Assembly: GCF_000186865.1 (NCBI RefSeq) | Contig: NW_008705565.1 | Span: forward strand, 2,288,796-2,352,795 | Direction of reading: 5' to 3' | Length of the DNA stretch: 64,000 nt | DNA from: Aureococcus anophagefferens | Taxonomy: Eukaryota > Sar > Pelagophyceae > Pelagomonadales > Pelagomonadaceae | Shown here: piece after piece, positions 1-10,647 of the stretch | Numbering within the stretch: position 1 is the first letter of the stretch | Layout of the letters: every line of letters begins with the position of its first letter | Made by a program: the position numbers and the translations under genes | Notes under the pieces: generated by a model | The model's input: the letters and a program-made list of their open reading frames with translations, nothing else | Told to the model about the DNA's origin: nothing | The model's database searches: none

Positions 1-34
1 CATCATCGCGGTTGCTTCTGGATTCGCCTCGAGC

Positions 35-1067
35 ATGCAGACGAGCGCGGCCATCGCCGCGGCAGCGGTGACCATGGACAAGGACGGCGAGCACGCCGTG
101 GCGCTGTCGGCGTGCGCGCTCTCGCTCTGGATCGGCATGTGGGTCGTGCTCCCCAGCGCGACCCTCTGGCTCCCCAGTGTTCTCTTCGGGCTGCCCCGGG
201 GCCTCGCGCTCACGTGCGGCATCTGGGCGACGCTGGCCAACGCGCCGCCGCTGCCGCGTCGCGTCGCCTTCATCAAGTTCCTGCAGCGCATGACCGCAAT
301 CCGCCGGCGTCCGTCGGACCGCGCGCGCGCGCGCAAATCCCGCCCGCCCGACGCAGGACTGGTTCCCCAGCCACGCCATCATGAACGAGGCGGGCCTCCG
401 CCGGGCGCCGGGCGCGAAGCCCGCGGTCTTCGCGCACCATCCCCACGGCGTCGTGGCCATCAACTGCCTCGCCGTGGGCTCGCGCGCCGACTGCCGCGCC
501 GTCGTCAGCGATATCTGCTTCCAGATGCCCTTCAACCGCCAGCTCATGCAGACCGTCGGCGGCATCGGCGCGATGCGCGAGACCGTCGCCACGGAGATGC
601 GGCGCGGCGTCGACCTCGCCGTGATCCCCGGCGGCATCGACGAGGTCGTGCTCGCGGACCCCGTCCACGAGCGCGTGTTCCTCAAGCGGCGCTTCGGCTT
701 CGTGAAGCTCGCGCTCGAGCACGGCTACGACCTCGTGCCCGTCTACCACCTCGGCGAATCCCAGATGTACGGCATGCTGCCCCTCCAGCGCTGGGGGCCG
801 ATCCTGCGGTGCCGCCTCTGGATGACGAAGCGGTTCTCGCTCCCCTTCGGCTTCGGCGTCGGGTGTTGGTATTGCCCCGTGCTCCCGCGGCGCGTGCCCT
901 GCGTGAGCGCCGTCGGCGACCCCGTCGTCCTGCCGAAGATCGACAGCCCGACGATGGCCGACGTCGCCAAGTACCACGCCCGCTACGTCGAGGCCCTCGT
1001 CGCGACCTACAACGAGCACCGCCACCTGCTCCCCGCGTACGCGGGCAAGGACCTCGAGGTCTGGTGA
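35..1067 (+). CDS. DGAT2-family acyltransferase, two exons
   Basis: Predicted to acylate diacylglycerol or a related acceptor with acyl-CoA at the ER, a terminal step in storage lipid synthesis. Exon 2 (357-1067) carries the family signatures: HPHG at residues ~115-118, PGGIDE at ~178, and KRRFGFVKLALEHG leading to VPVYHLGES. Exon 1 (35-295) supplies a hydrophobic N-terminal hairpin typical of DGAT2. The best join is a 61-nt intron, 296-356, with a GC donor (accGCAATC) and a CGCAG acceptor; it keeps frame and places WFPSHAI ahead of HPHG, where the family has an FP motif. Total about 323 aa, the usual length. The start is the first in-frame ATG, but the window edge is 34 bases upstream, so an earlier exon is possible. 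Acceptor preference cannot be read from sequence. Confidence 0.85.
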
Positions 1068-1389
1068 TACCGAAGCCGCCCCCGCCCGCCGCCGGAGGCA
1101 CGCGGCCCGCGGGTGCGCGCGCGCGGGGTCGAAGCACGCGCTCACGGCGTGGGGGCTGTAGGACGCGCGGACCGGGTCGGCGCAGAACGCGTCCGGCGGG
1201 ATGTGTCAGACGACCCCCGGCGGCCGGGGTCGCGGCTGCGGCTGCGCCGAGGGCGTCCGCGGCCGCCGCGGCGGCCCGGTCGACGTCAATGCCGCAACCC
1301 CCGGCGCCCGGCGTCCGAGGCGCAGGCAGCACGAAGTGCTATGGAGCTGAGCGCGAGGCCGCTGCGGGCCTAACGCGACACCAAAAACT

Positions 1390-4300
1390 ATGTCGGGCCA
1401 GCGGCCGGACCCCTACGCCAGCGCCCACGCGGCGGCCGCGCAGCAGCAGGCGCAGCAGCAGTACGCGCAGCAGCAGCAGTACGCGCCGCCCGCGGCGGGC
1501 CAGCACCCGCAGTTCACGCAGCACCGCGGCGGCGGCGCGGCGGCGGCGAACCTGCAGAGCGGGTACACGGCCCACGCCGCCGCGCACTACGCGGCCTACT
1601 ACGCCGGCGCCGCGGCCGCGCGCGCGCCGGCCTACGCGGCGGCCGCGCCGTACGGCGCGCCGACCCCGGCCTACGCCGCGCCGCAGACGCCGGCCTACGC
1701 GGCGCCGCCGCGCGCCGCGATGCCCGCGTCGCTCGCGCGCTACGCGCAGGCCCAGGAGGTCAACCGCGCCTACGGCTACGCGGGGCCGCGGAAGCTCGCG
1801 GAGCCCGCGCACCTCGACGTGAGGTACAAGACCAAGATGTGCCTCCAGATCGTCAACGGGCGGCCCTGCGCCTACGGCGACAAGTGCAAGTTCGCCCACA
1901 GCGAAGGCGAGCTCCGGCGGAGCGCGCCGGACTACGCGTCCGCGGCCGAGCCGCTCGGCGCGTCGCCCGTCGTCGTCGCCGAGGCGCGGCCGACGGCGCC
2001 GCTCGTCGTCGCCGCGCCGCGGCCGCCGGCGCCGGCGCCGGCGGCGCCGGCCGCGCCGCCGCGGCCGCCGCCGCGGGACGTCGGCGGCGCGGGCGACGCG
2101 CGCGAGCTCGCGGGCGCGATGGCGACCATCGCGCGCGCGAAGGAGGCCGACGGCCGCGCGCCGAACGCGCTCCTCGTCGAGGTCCTGGACGTGGCGGCGT
2201 CGCTCGGCGCGCCGGCGCTGGCCCGGGCGTTGGCGTGGTGCGGCGGCGCGCCTCCGGATGCGGCGCTCGCGGGCGCCGCGGCGCCGGACGACGGCGCGCT
2301 CGGCCAGCGCGTCGAGCTCGACCCGGCGTCGCTCTTCCGGCTCACGGACCGGTGCCTCGGCGCCGAGTGCTACCGGCCCGTGTGCGCGCGGCTCCTCGCG
2401 AACTGCGCGGGCGCGCTCCCGCTCCTCGGCGCCGGCGACCGGCGCGACGCGGCGGCGCTGGGGCTGGACCTCGCGCACGTCGGCGGCGAGGCCGCGAGCG
2501 ACGACGAGTCCGACGAGCCCGACGACGGCCTCGGCGAGCCGTCCGAGTCCGAGGACGAGGGCCTCGGCGACCGCGGCCTCGTCGCGGAGCCGGAGGCGTG
2601 CGTCTTCGACGGCCGCTTCGGCGGCCGCTTCGCGCGGTGCCGGGCGCACGACGCCTGGACCGAGCGGCCCGCGTACGCCCGCGAAGACCTCGTCGTCTTC
2701 TACTTCCGCTTCTCGCGCGCGGCGCGCGGCTGGTGGGTCGGCGCGACGTTCGGCCGGCCCGAGGGGCTCGTGGCGCACTGCGCGTCGGACGCGCGCTCGC
2801 CGCCGCGGGCGGGCTGGCACGTCGCCGACGCGCCCGACGGGCCGCGGCGCGCCGTCGCCGGCGGCTTCCGCGACGCCGACGCGCCCGCGGCGGCGACGCC
2901 CGCGGCGGACCTCGCGCGGAGGCTGCCCGTCGACGCGCGACGGCTCGAGGGCTGCGTCGTCGGCCCGCACGGCGCGTTCTTCGGAGCGACGCACGCGGCG
3001 CTCGTCGCGGACCACCTCGGCGCCGCGGGCCGCGCGCGGAGGCGGCTGCGGGGGCCGCCGGCCGCCGCGGGCGTCGCGGCGCCCGCCGCGGCGCCGGGCC
3101 GGCCCGGGGCGCTCGCGTTTTCGACGGCCCTCGACGCGGCCGCGTTCCGCGCGCTGGCGATGGGCTGCGGCGACGCCGTCGTCGTCTCGCGCGGCGACCC
3201 GCTGCGCGACGCCGTCGCCGAGGGCACCTGCGTCGAGGTCCACGCGAAGCGGCGCAGCGTGACCCTCGCGTTCGGCTCCGAGGCCGCCGCGGAGGACTGC
3301 CGCCGCGGCGTCGGCGACGGCGCCTGGCGCCTCGACGTCGGCCCGCCGCGCGAGCCGTTCCTGCGCCGCCGCGACGCCCTCGCGGCCCTCGTCGCCGGCG
3401 ACGCGCCGCGGCTCAACCCGCTCCTGCGCCTCGCGGTGCTCGGCGCGGCGCGCGGGTCCCCGGCGCCGCCGCGCGACGCGGCGACGGAGTCCCCGGCGAC
3501 CGCGTCCGCGGCGACCGGGTCCCCGGCGCCGGCGCGGGACGCGGCGCCGTCCCGGGACCGGGCGCCCGGCGTCGCCGTGCGGCCCGACGCGTCGCGCGCC
3601 GGCGCGACGGCGGGCCGGCGGCTGCTCGTTCTAGCGGACATGAACGGGACCCTGCTCGTGCGGACGACGGCCAGAATCCCCGGCGCGCGGCCGCCGGACC
3701 TCGTGCACACAAACCGCCTCTACTACTACCTCCGCGAGGGCGCCGCCGAGCTCGTGGCGGCGCTCGCGGGGCGCGCGGACGTCGTCTTCGCCTTCTACAC
3801 GTCGATGCAGAGGCGGAACGCGGAGCCCGCGGTCCGCGCGCTCTGCGGGTCGGGCGGCGCGCCCGAGCTCTACGCGGCGGAGTTCAACGCCCCGGACGAC
3901 GACGAGGCCGGGCGGCGCCACGCCTGGGACACGGTGCGCTGCCTCGACAAGGTCTGGGCCCACGACGGCGCGGCGTTTGGCTTCGACGCGACGAACACGG
4001 TCATGGTCAGGGCAGCAAAAGGGTGATTCAACGTCGCTTCAACGTGAGTGTTCCGCGCGCGCGCGTTTCGCAAACAGCACCCACGCTTCGAGACCGTTCC
4101 GAGAGATGATCGCTCGTCCAAAAATCAGCCGAAACGAGCGGAAAACGACCGAGATAGGAGCCTTTGAAGTTGGGAATTTCGCACCCTTTTGCTGCCCAGG
4201 TCATGGTCGACGACACCGCGCGGAAGATGCGCCGGTGGCCGGGCAACGTGCTCGTCGTCGACGAGTACGACGCCGACGCCGTGGCGCGCGGGGACGACGA

Positions 4301-6881
4301 CGCTCTGTCGACATGCCTCGACTACGTGGGACGCCTCGCGGACGCGCTCGCCTCCGGCGCGTGCGCGGACGTCCGGACCTTCACGGCCGCGTCGCCCTTC
4401 CGGGCGGCGAGGCGGCCCATGTCCGTCGCGGCCATGGCCGCCGTCGCGCCGGGCGGCGCGGCCCTCGACGCCCGCGCGCGGGCCGCGATCGACGCGGGCC
4501 GCGGAGGGCTCGACGACGCGCAGGCCGCGGGCGTCCTGGCGTGCTGCTCGCGGACGGCGTCCCTCGTGCTGGGCCCGCCGGGCTCGGGCAAGACGACGGT
4601 CGCGGCCCACGTGCTCAAGCACTGGGCCGCGACGCTGGGCCTCAAGCCCGCGCTCGCGGCCGCGGAGTCGCCGTCGGCCGCGGCCGCGCTCGCGCGGCGC
4701 TGCGCGGCGCTCGGCCTCGACGTCGTCGCCGTCGGCGGGGCGGGCGGCGACGCGTCCCTCGCCCTCGAGGCGCGCGTCGCGGCCGCGCGGTCCGCCGCGG
4801 CCGCGCGCGCCGCGGCGCGCGCCGCGGCCGCGCGCGACGCCGCGAAGCGCGACGCGTGCCGCGACCTCGACGGCCTGGCGCTCGGCGACCTCGCCAAGGC
4901 CCGCGACGACGCGCGCGACGCCTGGCGCCGGTCGCGGCGCGGCGGCGGCGCCGTCCGGCCCGCGGCGACCGTCGCGACGTGCGTCGGCGTGTCGAACGAC
5001 GCCGAGCTCAACGGCGACTGGGTCGAGGTCGCGGGACCCGCGCGGCCCGGCGCCGAGGGCCGGCCGGCCTACGCCAAGGGCGACCTCGTGTGCTTCTTCT
5101 CCGACGGCGTCCGGCCCGCGGGCTCCCGGCAGGGCCGCCGGGGCTGGCGCGTCTCGAGGGGCGACGGGGAAGTCGCGTTCGCGCCGCGCGACGACGCGCG
5201 GCCGCCGCGCGAGGGCTGGGCCGTCGACGTCGCCGGCGAGCCCTGGCGCGCCGCGGACGCCGGCGGCTTCGAGGCGCCCGTCGAGAGCCGGGACGGCCTG
5301 CTCGAGGAGATCGCGGCGCTCCGCGCGACGTCGGAGCCGCCCGCGGCGAAGGCGCCCGCGGACGCGCAGCTCCGCGGCGACGTGCTCCGGGCCGCGGACG
5401 TCATCTGCTGCACGACCCTCGCCGCGGCGACGCCCCAGCTCCGGCCCCTCGGCGCCTTCCGCGCCATCCTCTACGACGACGCGCACGCGTCCGACGAGCT
5501 CGACGTCCCGCGCCCGCGTCCGTTTTTTCGATCGCGCGATGATGCCCTTTTCCAAATATTTGGTGACTTCTACCCGACGGCGCGCCAAAATGGCCGCCCT
5601 CTGACGACTCCTTGGTTCATATCCCTGAGTGTGTTTCCTCTCGAACTTCCTACTTCCATCACTCTTCATCTTCCGTCGCGCGTCGCCTCCCTCCCGCGCG
5701 GCCGCGGACTCGCTCGACGACGCGCTCGTAGGCGCTGGTGCCGCTGCTCCGCTGCGGCTGCGAGCGCCTCGCGCTCTGCGGCGAGGCCGTCGACGCGCCG
5801 CGGTCGCTGCTCCACCGGTTCCGGTCCGCGGCCGTCGAAGCGACCGAGCTGACGCGCAACTACCGCCAGCACCCGCGGCTCGCGGACTTCGCGTCGCGCC
5901 ACTTCTACGGCGGCGCCGGCGGGAGCGGCGCGTCGGCGGCGGACTTCGCGCCCGTGGCGGGCCTGCCCTGGCCGCGCGCGGCCGCGCCCGCGTGCTTCGT
6001 CGAGACGGGCGCGTCCGCGGCTGTGTGGAAGTCAAATCTTCAACCCGACTTCAATGTGCGCGTAATCGAACGATTTGGACCAGACTTCTTCGCTGTGCTT
6101 CGAGAACTCGACGAGAGCAATGGATTCGTCCAAAAATCAGCCGAATCGACTTCGATTTGACCGAGCTAGAGAATTCTCAAGTTTGGTCAGGACCACCCAA
6201 ACCAGTGGTTGGTTTCCACACAGGTCCGCGGCCGCGCCCTTCGAGCGGCGCCGCGGCGGCTCCTTCGTCAACGGGCGCGAGGCCGCGCGCGTCGCGCTGC
6301 TCGTCGAGCGGGCGTTGGAGGCGGGCCTCGGCGCGGAAAACGTCGCCGTCGTCGCCGCGACGCGGCCGCAGGCCGACGACCTCGCGGCGCGGCTCCCGGA
6401 CGTGGCGTGCGGCGCGCCCGGCGACTTCCGGGGCCGCGCCTTCGACCTCGTCGTCGTCAGCTGCGTGCGGTCCAACGAGGCCGGCGACGTCGGGTCCGAC
6501 CTGTCCGAGGCCGCGCTCCGCGACGTGCTCGGGCGGGCGACGCGCGGCCTCGTCGTCGTCGGGTCGTCGCGGACGGTGCGGCGCGCGGCGGGCTGGCAGC
6601 AGTGGCTCGCGTGGTGCGAACGGCACCGGCTCGTCGTCGACGCGGCCCGGTGGCGCGAGGCCCTCGACCGCGCGGCGGCCGCCGCCGGCGACCCGGCGCT
6701 CGAGGAGCGGCTCCGGGACCTCGCGCGCGCGGCGCCGGACGGCGCGCCCGTCGCGCCGGACACGTTCCGCCGCTTCGTCAAGCGCGCCATCGGCGTCGAC
6801 GCGCCGGGCGACGCCGACGAGCTCCGCGGCGCGATCCGGCTCGCCGACGAGCCGCCGGGGAAGAAGGCGCGGCGCGCGTGA
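1390..6881 (+). CDS. CCCH finger / HAD (FCP1-NIF type) phosphatase / SF1 helicase fusion, four exons
   Basis: Exons 1390-3999, 4200-5504, 5732-6012 and 6224-6881 join in frame to about 1,617 aa. The N-terminus is Q/A/Y-rich and low complexity. One CCCH finger (C151, C160, C166, H170; 8-5-3 spacing) suggests RNA binding. A HAD domain starts at DMNGT (750-754) and ends at VDDTARK (873-879); the second Asp of the usual DxDxT is Asn. An SF1 helicase follows: Walker A GPPGSGKT at 995-1002, DDAH at 1296-1299 in place of DEAx, NYRQHP, and a degenerate motif V/VI. An approx. 90-residue module (GRPAY...GW...DARxPP..GW) occurs before the HAD domain (~408-495) and again inside the helicase (~1132-1230). 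Introns 1 and 3 are introners; intron 2 (5505-5731) is ordinary GT-AG. The domain combination fits RNA metabolism, but activity is doubtful where key residues are changed. Confidence 0.8.
4008..4199 (+). mobile_element. Introner, family A, copy A1 (192 bp)
   Basis: The terminal inverted repeats are cagggcagcaaaagggtg on the left and cacccttttgctgcccag on the right, with one mismatch. An 8-bp target duplication, gtcatggt, lies at 4000-4007 and 4200-4207. The intron is 4000-4199: the left duplication gives the GT donor and the element end gives the AG acceptor, phase 0. Splicing rebuilds NTVMVDDTARK, the last HAD motif. A consensus-like GTGAGT occurs inside at 4044-4049, but using it would retain the in-frame TGA at 4024. 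Confidence 0.95.
6021..6223 (+). mobile_element. Introner, family B, copy B1 (203 bp)
   Basis: The inverted termini are ctgtgtggaagtcaa and ttggtttccacacag. The 8-bp target duplication gtccgcgg is perfect (6013-6020 and 6224-6231). The intron 6013-6223 is GT-AG, phase 2, and removal restores an uninterrupted ETGASAAAPFER reading of the helicase. Without splicing the left exon frame runs into the element and stops at 6160. Confidence 0.95.
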
Positions 6882-6989
6882 GCGGCGTTTCTAGCGGCGG
6901 GACTTAGTGCTTGGGGGGGGCGGCACTCGCCGGAGACCCGGGTCCTCGCGCCCGCGGCGGGTGTTCTTCTGCTTCGTCGGGCGGCCGAC

Positions 6990-7548
6990 CTAGAACGAGA
7001 GCTTCATGTCGTCCATCGTCTTCTTGCCCCAGAACGTGAGCGCCGCGGAGATGCCCGCCTGCGCCTGCCAGAGCCAGGGCGTGAAGTGGGCGCCGTCGGA
7101 GTTGCCGTTCTGGTAGAAGAAGAAGATCATGCCCGCGTTGAAGAGCATGGTCTGCTTGATCCACGCGGCCTCGGACACGCCGAAGTGCGTCTTGCCGAGC
7201 GTCATGATGAGGAAGCAGATGCCGACGGTGCGCGTGAAGAACTCGCCGATGGGGTCGAGGGGCACGGCGCTGCGCGGGGGGTCGCGGGGCGCGTCGACAT
7301 CCGTCGCGCGACGTCTCTCGAGACAGTTTCTCGAAAGCCTCGCGACCGCGCGCGGAGGACGCCGGTGCCGCACACGTAGTCCATCTTCACGGGGCTGTTG
7401 GGGCCCCAGAAGTAGTCGGCGGAGATGGTCATGGTGACGCCGTAGGCGCCAAAATACCTGAATGCGACTTCTGAACGTCGGACTCCCGGGAGGAGGCGCG
7501 GCAGGCGCACATGACCATGAACTTGACGTAATCGATCGAATCACCCAT
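6990..7548 (-). CDS. Small multi-pass membrane protein, unknown
   Basis: Three exons read from the minus strand: 7548-7511, 7457-7374 and 7269-6990, joining to 133 aa. The introns are 7510-7458 (53 nt) and 7373-7270 (104 nt), both GT-AG, chosen because they link the only continuous hydrophobic frames. The start MGDSIDYVKFMVM is directly followed after splicing by YFGAYGVTM. There are about three hydrophobic segments (roughly residues 8-24, 50-66 and 78-93) and a conserved-looking tail FWGKKTMDDMKL. I do not recognise the family. It is divergent from the sulfatase, with 214 bp between the two starts. The exon joins are inferred from frame only, so small shifts are possible. Confidence 0.6.
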
Positions 7549-7762
7549 TTTTGCGTTTTACCTGCGCGAGCGACATGGGCGTGCGAGGTTTGGCCGCGCG
7601 AGGACGCGGCGTGGCGCGAGGATTATCTTGATGTGAGACGAGGTTCCGAGTGCGATGTGAGCACGAGACTTGTGCCGCTGCATCTCGCCCCACGTATCCA
7701 AGAGATGAAGATGATCTATTTCGCGTCGCACGGAGGCAGCCCCTCTGCGGTGGACTGCACCG

Positions 7763-9993
7763 ATGGCCGACGCCGGCATGCTCGGCCGGGGCCGCGCCGC
7801 CGCGGCGCCTTCCTGGCGGCGGCGCGTCGCCGCGGTGGCGGCCCTGTCCTGCGCGGCGGCGCTGGCGTTCGCCGCGCGGCTGCGCGCGAGCGCTGGCCCC
7901 GCGGCCGCGCCGGCCCTCGTCGCGGGCGGCGCGCCGGCGGTCGACTCGGACGCGTCCCCGCCTGCGCTGGCGACGGTGTCCGTCGACGACCGGGGCGTCG
8001 CCTACAGCGAGGCCGCGCTCGAGAGCGTGCTCGCCGCCTACGGCCTCGGCGGCTCGTCGCCGGAGCTCGCGGCGGGCCGGAGCGCCGCCGGCGCGCGGGC
8101 CGCGCCGGCGGCCGCGGCGGCGGCGACGCTCACGGCCCCGCACGTCGTGCTCTTCCTCATCGACGACCAGGGCTTCAACGACATCGGCGCCGAGTCGACG
8201 GACCTGTCGTGGGCGACGCCGCGGCTCGAGGCCCTGGCGGACGGCGGCGTGCGGCTGACGCGGTACTACAGCATGCACCTCTGCACGCCCGCGCGCGCCG
8301 CGCTGCTGACGGGCCGCTACCCCGCGTCGACGGGCATGCAGCACTCCATGCTCAGCGGCAACGAGCCCTGGGGCCTGAGTACGCGAACGAGCGGCTCGCC
8401 TACGAGGCCGTCATGGTGGGCAAGTGGCACCTGGGCCACTACAACGCGCGCTACCTGCCGACGTCGCGGGGGTTCTCCACCTTCTTCGGCTACTACAGCG
8501 GCTTCGAGGACCACTTCAACCACGTCTCCGAGGTCTCGTTCTGCGGCATGGACGGCGCGGGCTGCTGGTTCGACCTCAAGAACGGCACGACGCCCGTGAC
8601 GAACCGCACGGGCGACTACGGGCTCTACATCCTGCGGGACGTGGCCTCCCAGAAGATCCGGTCGCGCGACCCGTCGAAGCCCCTCCTCCTCTACTTCGCG
8701 TCGCCGACGGTCCACATGCCCATGCAGACGCCGCCTCTGGCGGAGGACGGCTGGTGGACGGACAAATTGAAGGCCATCGCGAACATCGAGCGCCGGGCCT
8801 TCGCCGCGGCGACGGTGGCGACGGACAACGTCGCGGGCGACGTCGTCGACGCGCTGCGCGAGACGAACCACTGGGACGACACGGTCTTCGTCTGCGCGTC
8901 CGACAACGGCGCGCAGCCCCAGGTCTCCGGCGCGGGCTCGAACTGGCCGTTGCGGGGCATGAAGGGCTACTACTTCGAGGGCGGCGTGCGGACCCACGCG
9001 TTCGTCCACTCGCGGCTTCTCGGGGTGACGGACGCGTCCGCGCGGCGGCGCTACGGCGGCCTCTTCCACGTCACGGACTGGCTGCCGACGCTGCTCTACG
9101 GGTCCACGGGCACGGTCCCGCCGGGCGCCATGTTCGACGGCATCGACCACTGGGCCAAGCTCGAGGACTGCGCGCGGCGGGGATTCTGCGACGCGTCGCC
9201 GCGCAGCGAACTGCTGGTGAACGCGGACGACTACTCGTGCCTGCCCAACTCGACGGCGACGGAGTGCCTCAAGGGCGAGACGGAGTACTCGACGGGCGCC
9301 TACATCAACGGGTCCCTGAAGCTCCTCATCAACGCGCAGTGGATGCCCCAGTGGCCCGTGCCGAGCGGTCAGGACGCGGAGACGGTCTTCTCCGACTGGT
9401 CCGCGGGCGACGAGCACGACATGCTCTTCAACGTCGTCGAGGACCGCACGGAGTCCGTGAATTTGATATCCGAGCTGCCCGAGGTCTACAGAGCCATGAA
9501 GGCGCGCTTCAACACGCTCAACGCGCTCGCCGCGACGCCGGCCTACTGCGGGAGCTCCGACAACGACAACGCGGTGGCCGTGTTGGACGCGACCCACTTC
9601 CTCGGGCCCTGGACCGACGACGACAACGTCAACTGCGCCGACGTCGACGCGTCCATCGACGTCACGGGCCCCGCGATGGACGACGACGCGTTCTCCGCGA
9701 CGCTCGACGACGTCTCCGCCGGTGACCCGGACGACGCGGGCGGCGACGCGGGCGGCGGCGACGAAAGCGGCGGCGCCGCGGCCCTCGACGAGCTCGCCGA
9801 CGAGGCGAAGGAGGTCAACGCGACGCGCCTGGCCCAGCTCGCGCGGACGCGGAACATCACGAAGCTCGCCAAGTCCAAGGCCAACGCGTTCCCGACGGCC
9901 GTCTACTGCCGCTACGGCCTCCTGCCGGCGTCGTCCTGCGGCGGCGGCGACAAGAAGGCGCGGGTCGCGGACGTCGCCGCGGGCTCGAGGTAG
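7763..9993 (+). CDS. Type I sulfatase (arylsulfatase B-like), with an apparent frameshift
   Basis: A formylglycine-dependent sulfatase, expected to hydrolyse sulfate esters on polysaccharides. It has an N-terminal signal anchor (VAAVAALSCAAALAFAA), then VVLFLIDDQGFNDIG with the metal-binding Asp pair, CTPAR (the CxPxR formylglycine motif) near 8281-8296, MVGKWHLG near 8413, and CASDNGAQ near 8890, so it acts in the secretory pathway or outside the cell. The N-terminal part reads in one frame up to NEPWGL (about 8376) and the rest in the next frame from EYANERLAYEAV (about 8380). Related sulfatases have roughly ten more residues here, so a small deletion, sequencing error or pseudogenising frameshift sits at about 8370-8390. 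There is no room for an intron. The C-terminal ~100 residues are Asp/Gly/Ala-rich. Confidence 0.85.
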
Positions 9994-10301
9994 GGCGTCC
10001 CTAAGTTGTGCACCGTTAAAGGCCTCGTTAACGTTCGCGAGATTCCCCCACCGGTCGGCGCCGTGACACGAGGGATGCTCTCACAGAGCGAGGCTGCCCC
10101 TTGCCTCTCCGACAAGGCGCTGTCTGTTGCGCCCGAGCGTTCCACTCCGGCGCGTCGGTCCGCTCGTCCCCGCGTCGCGCGCCGTCCGCCGCGTCCGGCG
10201 GCCACCGCTGGGACGCGACGCGACGCGCGCCGAGGCCCGCGCCGCGAGGCGGCGGGGCAGCCCCGCGCGCGTCGCACGCCGCCCGCCGTCGACGGCGACC
10301 G

Positions 10302-10619
10302 ATGGCGAAGCCGTCCTTCGGGAGCTACTTTTTGTCCCAGGGCTTCGCACCGGAGCGCACGACGGAGCACCGGCGGTCGCTCGCGACGAGCGGCACGCGC
10401 GCGCTCGAGCCCGCGCCGCGCTCCGCGGCCGCGACGCGCGTGTCCACGGACAACGGCCTCGCCTTCCCCGAGCTGCCGCCGAACCCGCACCGGCCCATGA
10501 AGCGCGTCATCCCGAGCCCGCGGGCGAAGCGGCGGTACTTCAAGACGCACAGCGAGCTCGGCCGGAAAACCTTCGACCAGCCGCGGCTCCACTTCCACGG
10601 CAGCCGCGGGTGCCTGTAA
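10302..10619 (+). CDS. Small basic protein, unknown
   Basis: A 105-residue reading frame from ATG 10302 beginning MAKPSFGSYFLSQGF. It contains a Pro/Arg-rich middle (FPELPPNPHRPMKR, then SPRAKRRYFKTHSELG) and ends DQPRLHFHGSRGCL. The residue choice (aromatics, few Ala runs) differs from the GC-driven shadow frames around it, which supports coding. There is no signal peptide, membrane segment or recognised domain. Its stop is 28 bp from the stop of the convergent MFS gene. The function is unknown. Confidence 0.55.
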   Translation: MAKPSFGSYFLSQGFAPERTTEHRRSLATSGTRALEPAPRSAAATRVSTDNGLAFPELPPNPHRPMKRVIPSPRAKRRYFKTHSELGRKTFDQPRLHFHGSRGCL

Positions 10620-10647
10620 GTCCACTTCGCGGACCCTCGGGGAGTTC

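Noticed and set aside
1068..1389. Arg/Pro-rich frames between the DGAT2-like gene and the CCCH fusion gene
   Set aside because: All are GC-driven shadows without start context or domain; the 322 bp is treated as ordinary intergenic sequence.
4044..4049. GTGAGT inside introner A1 as the real donor
   Set aside because: It would retain 44 bases of the element, with an in-frame TGA at 4024, and lose the HAD motif; other copies lack or invert it.
5505..5731. The second intron of the fusion gene as a third introner family
   Set aside because: No inverted ends and no 8-bp flanking duplication are visible, so it is regarded as an ordinary GT-AG intron.
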